Below are positions 17,282 through 24,843 of a stretch of 64,000 nucleotides of DNA, one piece after another. Every line of letters begins with the position of its first letter. Position 1 is the first letter of the stretch. The notes under the pieces are model-generated. The model ran no database searches and was not told where the DNA came from. It worked only from the letters and a program-made list of their open reading frames with translations. Origin of the DNA: Sideroxydans sp. (GTDB taxonomy: Bacteria > Pseudomonadota > Gammaproteobacteria > Burkholderiales > Gallionellaceae); contig DAIDAG010000027.1 of assembly GCA_027310725.1 (NCBI GenBank), positions 1 through 64,000 of the forward strand. The letters run 5' to 3'. The translations under genes were made by a program, and so were the position numbers.

Positions 17282-17677
17282 ATGATGAAAAATCTCAACA
17301 ACTCCAGATCGCAACAAGTACTGCGCGGGATCGGCGTGTCGCTGGCCGCCGTGATTCTTATTTCGGGTTGCGCCAGCGTCCCTCCTCCCATCGAGCAGAT
17401 GGCAGTCTCAAGGGCCGCACTGAACAATGCCAACAGTGCCGGCGCCAATGAATTTGCGCCGGTACAACTCAAGTCGGCGATGGACAAAATGCAAGGCGCG
17501 GAGCAGGCAATGACGGCAAAGGATTATCCGCTGGCCAACCAACTGGCCGAAGAAGCGGAGGTCGATGCCAAGCTGGCCGGGCTGACCGCCCGCTCTGTCA
17601 AGGCGCAGAAGGCTGCCGAGGCGATACAGGAAGACAGTCGCGTGTTGCGCAAAGAGATCGATCGTAAAACCAATTAG
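17282..17677 (+). CDS. DUF4398-domain lipoprotein
   Basis: A 131-residue predicted lipoprotein with lipobox LISGC. After the Cys comes PPPIEQMAVSRAALNNANSAGA, then a helical region in which LKSAMDKMQGAEQAM and AEEAEVDAKLAGLTA mark the DUF4398 fold, probably a periplasmic helical hairpin. Three start codons occur in a row of five codons (17273, 17282, 17285); 17282 or 17285 fits the usual MMK/MKN signal start. It lies 18 bp before an OmpA lipoprotein that begins with the same type of helical region, so the pair is likely to form one envelope complex. The molecular role is unknown. Confidence 0.82.
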   Translation: MMKNLNNSRSQQVLRGIGVSLAAVILISGCASVPPPIEQMAVSRAALNNANSAGANEFAPVQLKSAMDKMQGAEQAMTAKDYPLANQLAEEAEVDAKLAGLTARSVKAQKAAEAIQEDSRVLRKEIDRKTN

Positions 17678-17695
17678 TACTCAACGGAGTCCATC

Positions 17696-18586
17696 ATGAA
17701 AAAAATTCAATACTTTCCCATGGCGTTGATCGCCATTGCACTCCTGGCAGGCTGCAACACAGTCAAGACCAATTCGGCGCTCGCCGGTGCACACAGCAAC
17801 TACAGCAACGCAAGCGCCAACCCTGAAGTTACCAATCTTGCAGCGCTTGAATTGAAAGAAGCCAGCGACTCCCTGTACAAGGCTGACACCGCCCTGAGCA
17901 ACGGTGACGATACGGCCTCGGTCAATCATCTGGCCTACCTGGCCAATCAGCGGGTGGCGATCGCGCTGGAAACAGCCAAACGCAAATCGGCCGAATTAGC
18001 CATCGCAAATGCCAATACCCGCCGCGATCAGGTTCGTCTGGATGCAAGGACAGCTGAAGCCGATGCGGCAAAAAAGCAGGTGTCGAGCATGCAGAAGACG
18101 GCTGACCAGCAGAACGAGGAATTGGCGGCTGCCAGCGCCAATTCGGCGAGTGACCAGGCGCTGATCGCCAAGCAGGCACTGGAACTCAAGGCATTGAATG
18201 CCAGGCAAACGAATCGCGGTCTGGTGATCACGCTTGGCGATGTGCTGTTCGGTATCAACAAGGCACAGTTGAAATCCGGCGGAACGCGCAATGTGCAGAA
18301 ACTGGCCGATTTTCTGAAGGAATACCCGCAACACAAGGTGCAGATCGAAGGCTACACCGACAGTACCGGCAGCGACAGTCTCAATCAGGATCTCTCCGAA
18401 CGTCGCGCAGAGGCAGTACGCAGAGCGCTGGTCGATGGTGCGGGCATCAGCAGCGATCGTGTCTCGACTCGAGGTTATGGCAAGGAGTTTCCGGTCGCGA
18501 GCAACGACACAACCACCGGCCGCCAATTGAACCGGCGGGTCGAAGTCATCATTTCGGACGAGAAAGGCAATTTCGCTCCGCGCTAG
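17696..18586 (+). CDS. OmpA-family lipoprotein with DUF4398-like helical region
   Basis: A 296-residue predicted lipoprotein with lipobox LLAGC. Residues about 25-165 are helical and Ala-rich, with a DUF4398-like start (SNYSNASANPEVTNLAALELKEASDSL) and a coiled coil. Residues 175-290 form an OmpA C-terminal domain with the peptidoglycan-contacting motifs EGYTDSTG and LNRRVEVII intact. A ribosome site (AACGGAG) precedes the ATG. It probably holds the outer membrane to the wall and interacts through its helices with the DUF4398 lipoprotein encoded just before it. Confidence 0.9.
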   Translation: MKKIQYFPMALIAIALLAGCNTVKTNSALAGAHSNYSNASANPEVTNLAALELKEASDSLYKADTALSNGDDTASVNHLAYLANQRVAIALETAKRKSAELAIANANTRRDQVRLDARTAEADAAKKQVSSMQKTADQQNEELAAASANSASDQALIAKQALELKALNARQTNRGLVITLGDVLFGINKAQLKSGGTRNVQKLADFLKEYPQHKVQIEGYTDSTGSDSLNQDLSERRAEAVRRALVDGAGISSDRVSTRGYGKEFPVASNDTTTGRQLNRRVEVIISDEKGNFAPR

Positions 18587-18622
18587 TCATCCGTTCCATT
18601 AATTCAGACAAGGAGAATTTAT

Positions 18623-18781
18623 ATGTCATTGGGAATGATTTTATTGATCATCGTTGTATTGATGCTGATCGGCGTGATCCCGGCATGGCCGCACAGCAGG
18701 ACATGGGGCTATGGCCCAAGCGGCGGACTCGGGCTGGTCTTGGTCGTTTTGCTGATCCTGTTGCTGCTGGGACGATTGTGA
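18623..18781 (+). CDS. DUF3309 small hydrophobic protein
   Basis: A 52-residue protein of two membrane helices around the conserved centre PAWPHSRTWGYGPSGGLGL, which is the DUF3309 signature. The ribosome site AAGGAGAATTTAT precedes the ATG. Such proteins are common beside BON, CsbD and OmpA stress genes in proteobacteria. Function is unknown. It lies in the plus-strand envelope-stress cluster between an OmpA lipoprotein and a BON lipoprotein. Confidence 0.9.
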   Translation: MSLGMILLIIVVLMLIGVIPAWPHSRTWGYGPSGGLGLVLVVLLILLLLGRL

Positions 18782-18885
18782 TGCGCCCGCAACGATTCGC
18801 GGCACACCTGCCGCACTTGATCGCGTCAACATGTATTCAAAAATCGCACTCGGGTTAAATTACCCGACCATCTGGGAGATCGGAT

Positions 18886-19197
18886 ATGAAACAACTCAAA
18901 TATTTTGCCGTACTGTTTATGACTGTCGCGTTGCTGTCTTCTTTCGGCTGTGCTTCCACGGCGACCAAGGAAAGTACCGGCGAGTATTTCGATGACAGTG
19001 TCGTTACCACCAAGGTCAAGGATGCCCTGTTCAGCGAATCCACCCTGAAATCATCCGAGATCAACGTCGAAACTTACAAGGGCATCGTTCAACTGAGCGG
19101 CTTCGTCAGCTCGCAGGCGAACATGGACAAAGCGGTTGAAATCGCAAGCGGCGTCAAAGGAGTGCAATCCGTCAAGAACGACATGCAGAAAAAGTGA
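18886..19197 (+). CDS. BON-domain lipoprotein
   Basis: A 103-residue predicted lipoprotein with a signal peptide ending SSFGC and one BON domain (VVTTKVKDALFSESTLK to GVQSVKNDMQ). The domain is similar to that in the lipoprotein at 7964-8386, but the helical linker is missing. Family members bind membrane surfaces and are induced in osmotic or envelope stress. It has its own ribosome site (GGGAGATCGGAT) and lies 72 bp before a DUF883 gene. Confidence 0.88.
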   Translation: MKQLKYFAVLFMTVALLSSFGCASTATKESTGEYFDDSVVTTKVKDALFSESTLKSSEINVETYKGIVQLSGFVSSQANMDKAVEIASGVKGVQSVKNDMQKK

Positions 19198-19268
19198 AAT
19201 AACCCATGGCCAACGGTTCTATTGGTATTAACGCAGTTAAACACGCATTTCAACCAAGGAGTAAAGCA

Positions 19269-19595
19269 ATGACAACGAAAACTATGCATACAGACATATC
19301 GATCCCCAAGGACAAGCTTATGGAAGACTTGCGCCTGGTCGTGGCGGATGCAGAAGAACTGCTGCGTGCGACTGCCAGTCAGGCAGGCGAAGGCGCGACG
19401 GCTGCGCGTGCACGTATCCAGAAGAGCCTGCAAGTCGTGAAGGAGCAATTGGTCGACGCGGAAGACGCCGTGATCCGGCGCACCAAAGAGGCGGCAAAAG
19501 TCACTGACCAATATGTCCACGACAATCCCTGGAAAGCGATCGGCATCTCAGCCTGTGTGGGAGCCATCGTCGGGATGTTGATCGCACGGCGCTAG
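19269..19595 (+). CDS. DUF883 (ElaB/YqjD-type) membrane-anchored protein
   Basis: A 108-residue protein: a helical soluble part (KDKLMEDLRLVVADAEELLRAT) followed by a C-terminal membrane helix with the family ending DNPWKAIGISACVGAIVGMLIARR. Escherichia coli YqjD of this family sits in the inner membrane and binds ribosomes in stationary phase; whether this one does is inference. The start was chosen at 19269 behind AAGGAGTAAAGCA. It is followed by yqjE-like and yqjK-like genes, the same order as the elaB/yqjD-yqjE-yqjK locus of enterobacteria. Confidence 0.9.
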   Translation: MTTKTMHTDISIPKDKLMEDLRLVVADAEELLRATASQAGEGATAARARIQKSLQVVKEQLVDAEDAVIRRTKEAAKVTDQYVHDNPWKAIGISACVGAIVGMLIARR

Positions 19596-19597
19596 AC

Positions 19598-19975
19598 ATG
19601 CCGCAAACTACCGGACTCCTGGAATCGTTAAAGAGGATGACGAGTACTTTGCTCGCCATCATTCAGACGCGGCTTGAATTGCTGGGCAACGAGATTGAGG
19701 AGGAACGGCTGCGTGTCAGGCAAATGCTGTTCTATGGAAGCGCTGCCCTGTTTTTCCTCGGCATGACAATCATGCTGTTGACGGTATTTATCGTGGTGGT
19801 GTTCTGGGATAGCTACCGCCTGCAGGTATTGGGCGGACTGACTTTGCTGTTCCTGGTTGCCGGCCTGTCGTTCTGGTACGCCTTGCGCAATATCGCAAGC
19901 ACAAGACCCGGACTGTTTTCCACCAGCCTGTCCGAATTGTCGGACGATATCGACCGCCTTACCCCACGCCCATGA
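19598..19975 (+). CDS. YqjE-like (Holin-X/DUF1469) inner-membrane protein
   Basis: A 125-residue protein with an amphipathic N-terminal helix (LLAIIQTRLELLGNEIEEERLR) and two central membrane helices, which is the YqjE/Holin-X superfamily III pattern. The database name holin reflects shape only; there is no phage context. It begins 2 bp after the DUF883 stop and overlaps the next gene by 4 bp, so the three are coupled. Confidence 0.87.
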   Translation: MPQTTGLLESLKRMTSTLLAIIQTRLELLGNEIEEERLRVRQMLFYGSAALFFLGMTIMLLTVFIVVVFWDSYRLQVLGGLTLLFLVAGLSFWYALRNIASTRPGLFSTSLSELSDDIDRLTPRP

Positions 19976-20313
19976 ACAAGCGTCTTGCCCGTCTTGCCCA
20001 ACGCCGCCTTGGTCTTCTGGAGCAGATTGAATCCCAGCGCATGGCGATGGCCGAGACCACCCTGCATTTGCATAAGCCACTGGCCGTAGTCGATGTCGGT
20101 TTGCATGCGGCACGCCTGATCTACACCCATCCCGTATTGTTTGCAGGCGGTGTGACGGCGCTGCTGACCTGGCGTCGTCACGGCATAGTCGGCCTTGCAA
20201 AGAACGGATGGCGATTGTTGTATCTCTACCCTTCTGCCATTTTTTTCGGCCTGAAATACCTTGGCTCCGCTCTCGGTTCAAAATCCGGAGATTCCAATAC
20301 TGAAGTTCTGTAA
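19972..20313 (+). CDS. YqjK-like protein
   Basis: A 113-residue protein that begins MNKRLARLAQRRLGLLEQIESQR, the typical basic N-terminal helix of YqjK proteins, and contains two weak hydrophobic segments (PVLFAGGVTALLTW and LLYLYPSAIFFGLKYLG). The start overlaps the yqjE-like stop by 4 bp. It completes the DUF883-yqjE-yqjK trio. Function is unknown, but the trio is linked to stationary phase and envelope stress in other bacteria. Confidence 0.82.
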   Translation: MNKRLARLAQRRLGLLEQIESQRMAMAETTLHLHKPLAVVDVGLHAARLIYTHPVLFAGGVTALLTWRRHGIVGLAKNGWRLLYLYPSAIFFGLKYLGSALGSKSGDSNTEVL

Positions 20314-20364
20314 ACCTTGGGGTCGTCAATCTTCCAACAATCACGCAATCCACAGGAGTATGAA

Positions 20365-20652
20365 ATGTCCAACGTCGACTATCACGAGTCAAAACATGAA
20401 CTGTCCGAAGCGGTGTGCAACATGCACAAGGCCCTCGTTTCCCTGACGGAAGAACTGGAAGCCATCGACTGGTACAACCAGCGCGCTGACGTGTGCAAGG
20501 ACAAGGAGCTCAAAGCGATCCTGATACACAACCGGGACGAGGAGAAAGAACATGCGTCCATGTTGCTGGAATGGATCCGGCGCAACGACCCCAAGTTCTC
20601 AAGCGAACTGAAAGACTGTTTGTTCACCAAGAAATCGATTGCCAAGTTATAG
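20365..20652 (+). CDS. Encapsulated-ferritin-like protein (EncFtn family)
   Basis: A 95-residue, all-helical protein. The segments EELEAIDWYNQRAD and HNRDEEKEHASMLLEWIRRNDP match the encapsulated ferritin signature, including the two glutamates and the histidine of the di-iron ferroxidase centre (E in LEAIDWY, E and H in DEEKEH). EncFtn dimers pair into an annular decamer that oxidises Fe(II) and is normally packed in an encapsulin nanocompartment by a C-terminal targeting peptide. Here the chain stops soon after the last helix (LFTKKSIAKL), without a recognisable targeting tail, and no encapsulin gene is in the window. The start at 20365 was chosen behind AGGAG. It closes the envelope-stress cluster. 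Confidence 0.9.
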   Translation: MSNVDYHESKHELSEAVCNMHKALVSLTEELEAIDWYNQRADVCKDKELKAILIHNRDEEKEHASMLLEWIRRNDPKFSSELKDCLFTKKSIAKL

Positions 20653-20677
20653 CGTCAGAGTTCAAATATGATAAAAA

Positions 20678-20746
20678 GGGCCGTCGCGATAAGTAGTGAC
20701 TAAGCGGTATAAAACTGCCGCAAGTCACTACTTATCGCGACGACCT
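20678..20746. terminator. Long-stem bidirectional terminator between convergent genes
   Basis: A perfect 19-bp stem (20683-20701 with 20723-20741) is extended outwards by G-C pairs and inwards by GCGG/CCGC, and is flanked by an A run on the left and T-rich sequence on the right. It separates the ferritin-like gene (plus) from a DUF3494 gene (minus). The outer part GGCCGTCGCGA is the same core as the terminators of the other DUF3494 genes, with a longer inner stem. Confidence 0.8.
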
Positions 20747-20778
20747 CTTCCACTACTTTACTGCCTCAGCTACAAACC

Positions 20779-21642
20779 TTAAGGAGTTGTCACGATCGCC
20801 TGATCAAGCGTGACGGCAGTTTGTGACAGCAACCTTCCTTTCACTGTTACGTTGGTTCCGACGGCGATGTTTGTTTTTGCCAAAATCACACCTGCCATTT
20901 TTGTTGTCGTTCCAGCAGTTCCTGTAATGGATACGGTAAGGGCTGGCACCCAGAAGACGTTCTGAGCCAGCGCGCCGCCGGTCAGGATGACCTGCGTACC
21001 GGAAGCCTGAGTGATACCTTGCGTAGTCCGGATGACATAAACACCGGCGCCACTGAAAGTGACATTCGTTCCTGCCCCTAGTGAAACCGTAGTTGTACAC
21101 GTATAGACACCAGGAGTAATGGTTAGCCCATCCAACGCTCCGTTTCCGGGACAGGCAGTGGTCAGACCGCCGCCCGCAGGTGCTAATCCGTTAGCGTTGG
21201 TGTACGCGGTTCCCATGTCGCCTACCGCGGTGGTCAGGTCAACAGAAGTCGTCCCTCCTACCATGTCTGCCGCGTATAAATGCCCGCCTCCGACCACTTG
21301 GGTCGATGTATATGCAGTATCCGTGGGCTCACCTATCAATGACCATCCGGTCAGGAACCCCCTGGCGGCCGGACTCAGCCCGACATTTCCGGTCACTACG
21401 GATGTCGGAACGGTTGACGCGCCGGCCTCTGCCAGAATCACATAATTGGCTGCAGTGCCGAGGTTCACGCAACTCGCGCCCACACAAGCCGCCCCCACCG
21501 GACCGGCACTTGCAGGACCGACAGCCGCGGCCGACACACCCGCTCCACCGCTTCCGTCCATCCAGCATCCAGTTGTCAACGCCGTCATCAGCAATGTCAT
21601 CGTCCACGTCAGCGGCTTGAAAATTATTTTAGATTTGTACAT
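20779..21642 (-). CDS. Lipoprotein with a single DUF3494 ice-binding-like domain
   Basis: A 287-residue predicted lipoprotein with signal peptide ending LTTGC and an Ala/Gly-rich tether of about 35 residues. The rest (about 60-285) is one DUF3494 domain (NLGTAANYVILAEAGAS, TGNVGLSPAARGFLTGWS, LAQNVFWVPAL, GRLLSQTAVTLD). It lacks the stalk domains of its three paralogues. The start was placed at 21642 behind CAGGAGTAACAAAC. A copy of the dyad motif lies 126 bp upstream and a degenerate one further out. An ice-binding or adhesive surface role is possible; neither is shown. Confidence 0.88.
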   Translation of the reverse strand: MYKSKIIFKPLTWTMTLLMTALTTGCWMDGSGGAGVSAAAVGPASAGPVGAACVGASCVNLGTAANYVILAEAGASTVPTSVVTGNVGLSPAARGFLTGWSLIGEPTDTAYTSTQVVGGGHLYAADMVGGTTSVDLTTAVGDMGTAYTNANGLAPAGGGLTTACPGNGALDGLTITPGVYTCTTTVSLGAGTNVTFSGAGVYVIRTTQGITQASGTQVILTGGALAQNVFWVPALTVSITGTAGTTTKMAGVILAKTNIAVGTNVTVKGRLLSQTAVTLDQAIVTTP

Positions 21643-21767
21643 GTTTGTTACTCCTGAAAGACGAAACCTCGAAATGAGATCTTGTAGGCCAAATGCGATT
21701 CTTTGCACTGGCGTTTCCCCGCATAGCGTGCCGAGGTAACGTCCTTATCTTCCTTTATCGGAAAACT

Positions 21768-21787
21768 CTCTGTTCGCTATCGCTCAT
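21768..21787 (-). promoter_or_regulatory. Dyad motif copy F upstream of DUF3494 gene
   Basis: The minus strand reads ATGAGCGATAGCGAACAGAG, 126 bp before the start codon of the gene at 20779-21642. It matches the shared motif at all but two positions. Confidence 0.6.
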
Positions 21788-21871
21788 ATGGCCGGCAAGC
21801 GCATGCCGGATCGGACCCGTGCACGCATATTTCGGCGGTTGGCTGCCTCGCATTTCGATCTCGTCCCGCCA

Positions 21872-21889
21872 CTGTATGCAAACGCACAT
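21872..21889 (-). promoter_or_regulatory. Degenerate dyad motif copy
   Basis: The minus strand reads ATGTGCGTTTGCATACAG, which keeps both ends of the shared motif but differs at four central positions. It could serve the DUF3494 gene or the divergent gene at 22042. Confidence 0.35.
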
Positions 21890-22041
21890 ACGGAAAATGA
21901 TCCTTGCTATAGCTTGTGCCACGTGCGGGAATCACGGAAATTCAAATAGCGTGATCGCATTTGCCATACGGTCGGATATATACGCCGGACGAATCGCCCC
22001 GGTATCTCCCGCTGAAATTATGTTCATGCCTGAAGAGAATC

Positions 22042-23034
22042 ATGACGCTTCAATCCACCCTGCAATCCGGAATCCTGGCTCTGTTGTCGCTGGGTGCACT
22101 CATCGCGTTTCCGGTGTGGGCGTCCGGCGACGAATTCGTCGGCCCGCCCCTTCCTCCTCCGATCCCGGATCAGAAAAACAGGCTGGACAGTTCGCGCGAT
22201 TATCTGTCCGATGAGTTTGTCGACTTTGTCAGCTATATCGATCGCTTCTTTGGCAGTGATCGCAATTATCAGGATGCCAACGACAGTGTGATGCAGGTCG
22301 ATATCATGCGGGTATCGGGATATGGCGGAAATCGCTCGTTCGTCTGGTCGGCCAGAGCGAATGTGCACCTGCCCATCGCGGAGAAAAAGCTTCACTTGTT
22401 GCTGGAAACAGACCCGGACAAGAATTCGACCGTCGACCCGAGACAGTCGCTGTCGCCGCCTCTCGCGCAACCGTCTAGCGTGCAGAGCTATGCCGCTGCC
22501 TTGCGCATCGAGGAAATCGCTGCGGAAAAATGGCATTTCAATTTGGACGGCGGCTTGAAATTTGCCGGACTTAATACGGCTCCTTTTGCACGTACAGGAG
22601 CCGTATTGGCAGTCCCGTTAGGTCTGTGGCGCGCGAGGTTTTCGGAAACTGCGTATTGGTTCAATACAACAGGCGTGGGCGAAACAACCGAACTCGATCT
22701 GGACCGTCCTATCAGCGAACCCATCTCGTTCCGCGCCACCAGCGTCGCGGTCTGGCTCGACAGGACACAATATTTCGACATGCGCCAGGATCTGACGGTC
22801 TTTCACAAATTGGATGAGCGCACTGCCCTTATGTATCAGGCAAGCGCCTTTGCGCTGAGTCGCCCGAATACGGTGGTGACAGAGTATGTCGTCTTGATGC
22901 TATATCGGTATCGCCTGCATCGGGAATGGATGTTCTTTGAAGTGAGTCCGCAGCTGCATTTCCCGAGAGCGCTCAATTTCCATAACAACGCGATGCTCAG
23001 TCTGCGGCTGGAGATGCTATTCGATGGAAGGTAA
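22042..23034 (+). CDS. Outer-membrane beta-barrel-like protein of unknown function
   Basis: A 330-residue protein with a signal peptide (about 1-26, ending PVWASG), a proline-rich segment (GPPLPPPIPDQK), and then alternating polar and aromatic stretches (WSARANVHLPIAEKKLHLLLETDP, FRATSVAVWLDRTQYFDMRQDLTV, MFFEVSPQLHFP) that suggest about ten to twelve antiparallel strands. The last residues, LSLRLEMLFDGR, do not end in the usual terminal aromatic. I do not recognise a family. The start at 22042 was chosen behind GAAGAGAATC because the signal peptide begins there. It is divergent from a DUF3494 lipoprotein gene and could share its control region. Confidence 0.75.
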   Translation: MTLQSTLQSGILALLSLGALIAFPVWASGDEFVGPPLPPPIPDQKNRLDSSRDYLSDEFVDFVSYIDRFFGSDRNYQDANDSVMQVDIMRVSGYGGNRSFVWSARANVHLPIAEKKLHLLLETDPDKNSTVDPRQSLSPPLAQPSSVQSYAAALRIEEIAAEKWHFNLDGGLKFAGLNTAPFARTGAVLAVPLGLWRARFSETAYWFNTTGVGETTELDLDRPISEPISFRATSVAVWLDRTQYFDMRQDLTVFHKLDERTALMYQASAFALSRPNTVVTEYVVLMLYRYRLHREWMFFEVSPQLHFPRALNFHNNAMLSLRLEMLFDGR

Positions 23035-23091
23035 TACGATGGACCGATTACCCTCTCGCAACCCGGTGCAGAGCTTTCAGGCCAGAATGGA

Positions 23092-24081
23092 TCAGTTTTG
23101 CCACAGCGGGGGTTCTTCCATGAGCGCAATCTGTTCGCGCAATTCAAGGATGCGATTCTGCCAGTAGATCTGCGTGTTGAACCAGGGAAACGCCTGCTTG
23201 AAGGCGGCATCGTCCCAGCGCCGGGCGAGCCATGCGGAGTAATGGATAAGGCGCAGGGTACGCAGCGCTTCGATCAGGTGCAGTTCGCGCGCATCGAATT
23301 CGTTAAAGTCTTCGTAGCCTGCAAGCACGTCGCCCATCTGCCGCACGCGGTCCTCGCGCTCGCCGGAAAGCAGCATCCACAAGTCCTGCACCGCCGGGCC
23401 CATTCGGCTGTCGTCGAAGTCCACAAAGTGAGGGCCGTCGTCTGTCCACAGCACGTTGCCGGCATGGCAATCGCCATGCAGTCTGAGACTTTTCAGTCCT
23501 CCCGCACGGTCGAAGCAATGACGCACGCCATCCAGTGCCTGTTGCGACACGCTGCGATAGGCCGCGTCGATGTCCGCGGGAATGAATCCGTTCGCCAGCA
23601 AAAAAGCCCGCGGTTCGGTTCCGAATGTTTCGATGTTGAGCTCAGGGCGATGCCGGTAATTGCTGATTGCGCCGACGGCATGGATGCGCCCTAGGAAACG
23701 CCCCAGCCATTCCAGCGTGTCGCGGTCTTCCAGTTCGGGCGCACGGCCACCATGTTTTGGAAAGATCGAGAAACGGAATCCTTCGAAGGGAAGCAATGTC
23801 CTGCCGTCGATCAGGAGGGCGGGCACGACAGGTATCTCTCGCTCGGCCAGCTCTTGTACAAAAGCATGTTCTTCCAGGATGGCTTCGTCCGTCCAGCGTG
23901 CGGGGCGGTAGAACTTGGCCACCAGCGGGGCATTGTCTTCGATGCCCACCTGGTACACGCGATTCTCGTAGCTGTTGAGCGCAAGCAGCCGCCCGTCGCA
24001 ACGCAGCCCAACGCTCTCCAGCGCGTTCAGCACGCAATCCGGAGTGAGTGAAGAAAAGGAGTGATCGGTATTCGTTTCCAT
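23092..24081 (-). CDS. srkA: Stress response kinase A (YihE/RdoA)
   Basis: A 329-residue protein kinase-like enzyme of the aminoglycoside phosphotransferase superfamily. The catalytic loop LHGDCHAGNVLW and the metal-binding FVDFDDSRMGP are intact. The early segment LNSYENRVYQVGIED is the family's nucleotide-binding loop. In Escherichia coli this Ser/Thr kinase protects cells from stress-induced death and is controlled by the Cpx envelope pathway; such control is not visible here. It is a single gene, convergent with the outer-membrane protein gene. Confidence 0.92.
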   Translation of the reverse strand: METNTDHSFSSLTPDCVLNALESVGLRCDGRLLALNSYENRVYQVGIEDNAPLVAKFYRPARWTDEAILEEHAFVQELAEREIPVVPALLIDGRTLLPFEGFRFSIFPKHGGRAPELEDRDTLEWLGRFLGRIHAVGAISNYRHRPELNIETFGTEPRAFLLANGFIPADIDAAYRSVSQQALDGVRHCFDRAGGLKSLRLHGDCHAGNVLWTDDGPHFVDFDDSRMGPAVQDLWMLLSGEREDRVRQMGDVLAGYEDFNEFDARELHLIEALRTLRLIHYSAWLARRWDDAAFKQAFPWFNTQIYWQNRILELREQIALMEEPPLWQN

Positions 24082-24270
24082 GGATGCAAGGATACCGCTG
24101 ATTTGCAGAATGCGTGCAATCCATCATGCAAGTTCAGAGTGGTTGGAAATTGCGTGCGGATGGGTGGCGGCAAAGCCGCCGGACTGACTGAACAGTCTCC
24201 GAGCTTGCGTGCAGACACTGCCAGCATCCGTCAGGGAACTCACGGGCCAGCCGCGTAGCAGGTTTGCGAA

Positions 24271-24843
24271 TTACTTTTTGTCTCGCTGGACTTCCGCCAG
24301 CCCCAACGCATTCCAGCCTTCATGCCCCAATTTGCTCATGGTTTCGATATTTCTTTCGAATATCTGTTCGGCTTCGGGAAATGCGGCCACCGCCTTGTCG
24401 ATGCTGTCTTCGCGCAATATGTGCAAAGTCGGGTATGGCGAGCGGTTGGTGTAGTTGGTGATGTCGTCCAGTTCGGTGTCGGCGAACTGGTATTGCGGAT
24501 GCATGCTGGCCACCTGCAGTTCACCCGCCAGATCGACATCTTCCAGCGCCGCATCGACGACAGCCAGAAAATCGTTGTAGTCGAGAAAGTCGCCCAGCAC
24601 ATGCGGATGGATCAGCATGGTGGTATCGATCGTCTCAGTGGAAGACTCAGCCAACACTTCGAATTCGTGCAGGACATCGGCCAGCAACTCCTCCGGCGTT
24701 TGTGCGGCACTCACCACGTAGCGAATTTGATCCTTGACCTGCACGCCCTTGGCGAACGGACACAGGTTAAGGCCGATCACCGCACGCTCTACCCACAGTT
24801 TGGTGGCGGCGATGGCCTCTTCATTGGTGACTGAAGTGCTCAT
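24271..24843 (-). CDS. DUF1415 family protein
   Basis: A 190-residue cytoplasmic protein. The beginning ATKLWVERAVIGLNLCPFAKGV and the central TTMLIHPHVLGDFLDYNDFLAVVDAAL are typical of DUF1415, a widespread proteobacterial family with no known activity. The conserved Cys in LNLCPFAK and the His pair could form an active site, but that is a guess. Its ATG overlaps the rhlE stop as TGATG, so it is probably translated together with the helicase. A 189-bp stretch after its stop contains no gene. Confidence 0.88.
   Translation of the reverse strand: MSTSVTNEEAIAATKLWVERAVIGLNLCPFAKGVQVKDQIRYVVSAAQTPEELLADVLHEFEVLAESSTETIDTTMLIHPHVLGDFLDYNDFLAVVDAALEDVDLAGELQVASMHPQYQFADTELDDITNYTNRSPYPTLHILREDSIDKAVAAFPEAEQIFERNIETMSKLGHEGWNALGLAEVQRDKK

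Larger units (their letters stand above)
21643..22041. other. Divergent intergenic region with two dyad-motif copies
   Basis: No gene was recognised. It contains the leader of the minus-strand DUF3494 gene, with the dyad motif at 21768-21787 and a weaker copy at 21872-21889, and the upstream region of the plus-strand outer-membrane protein gene at 22042. Otherwise nothing was seen. Confidence 0.55.

Noticed and set aside
19598-19975. Phage holin / prophage remnant
   Set aside because: The Holin-X match reflects YqjE topology; the neighbours are DUF883 and YqjK and no phage gene is present.
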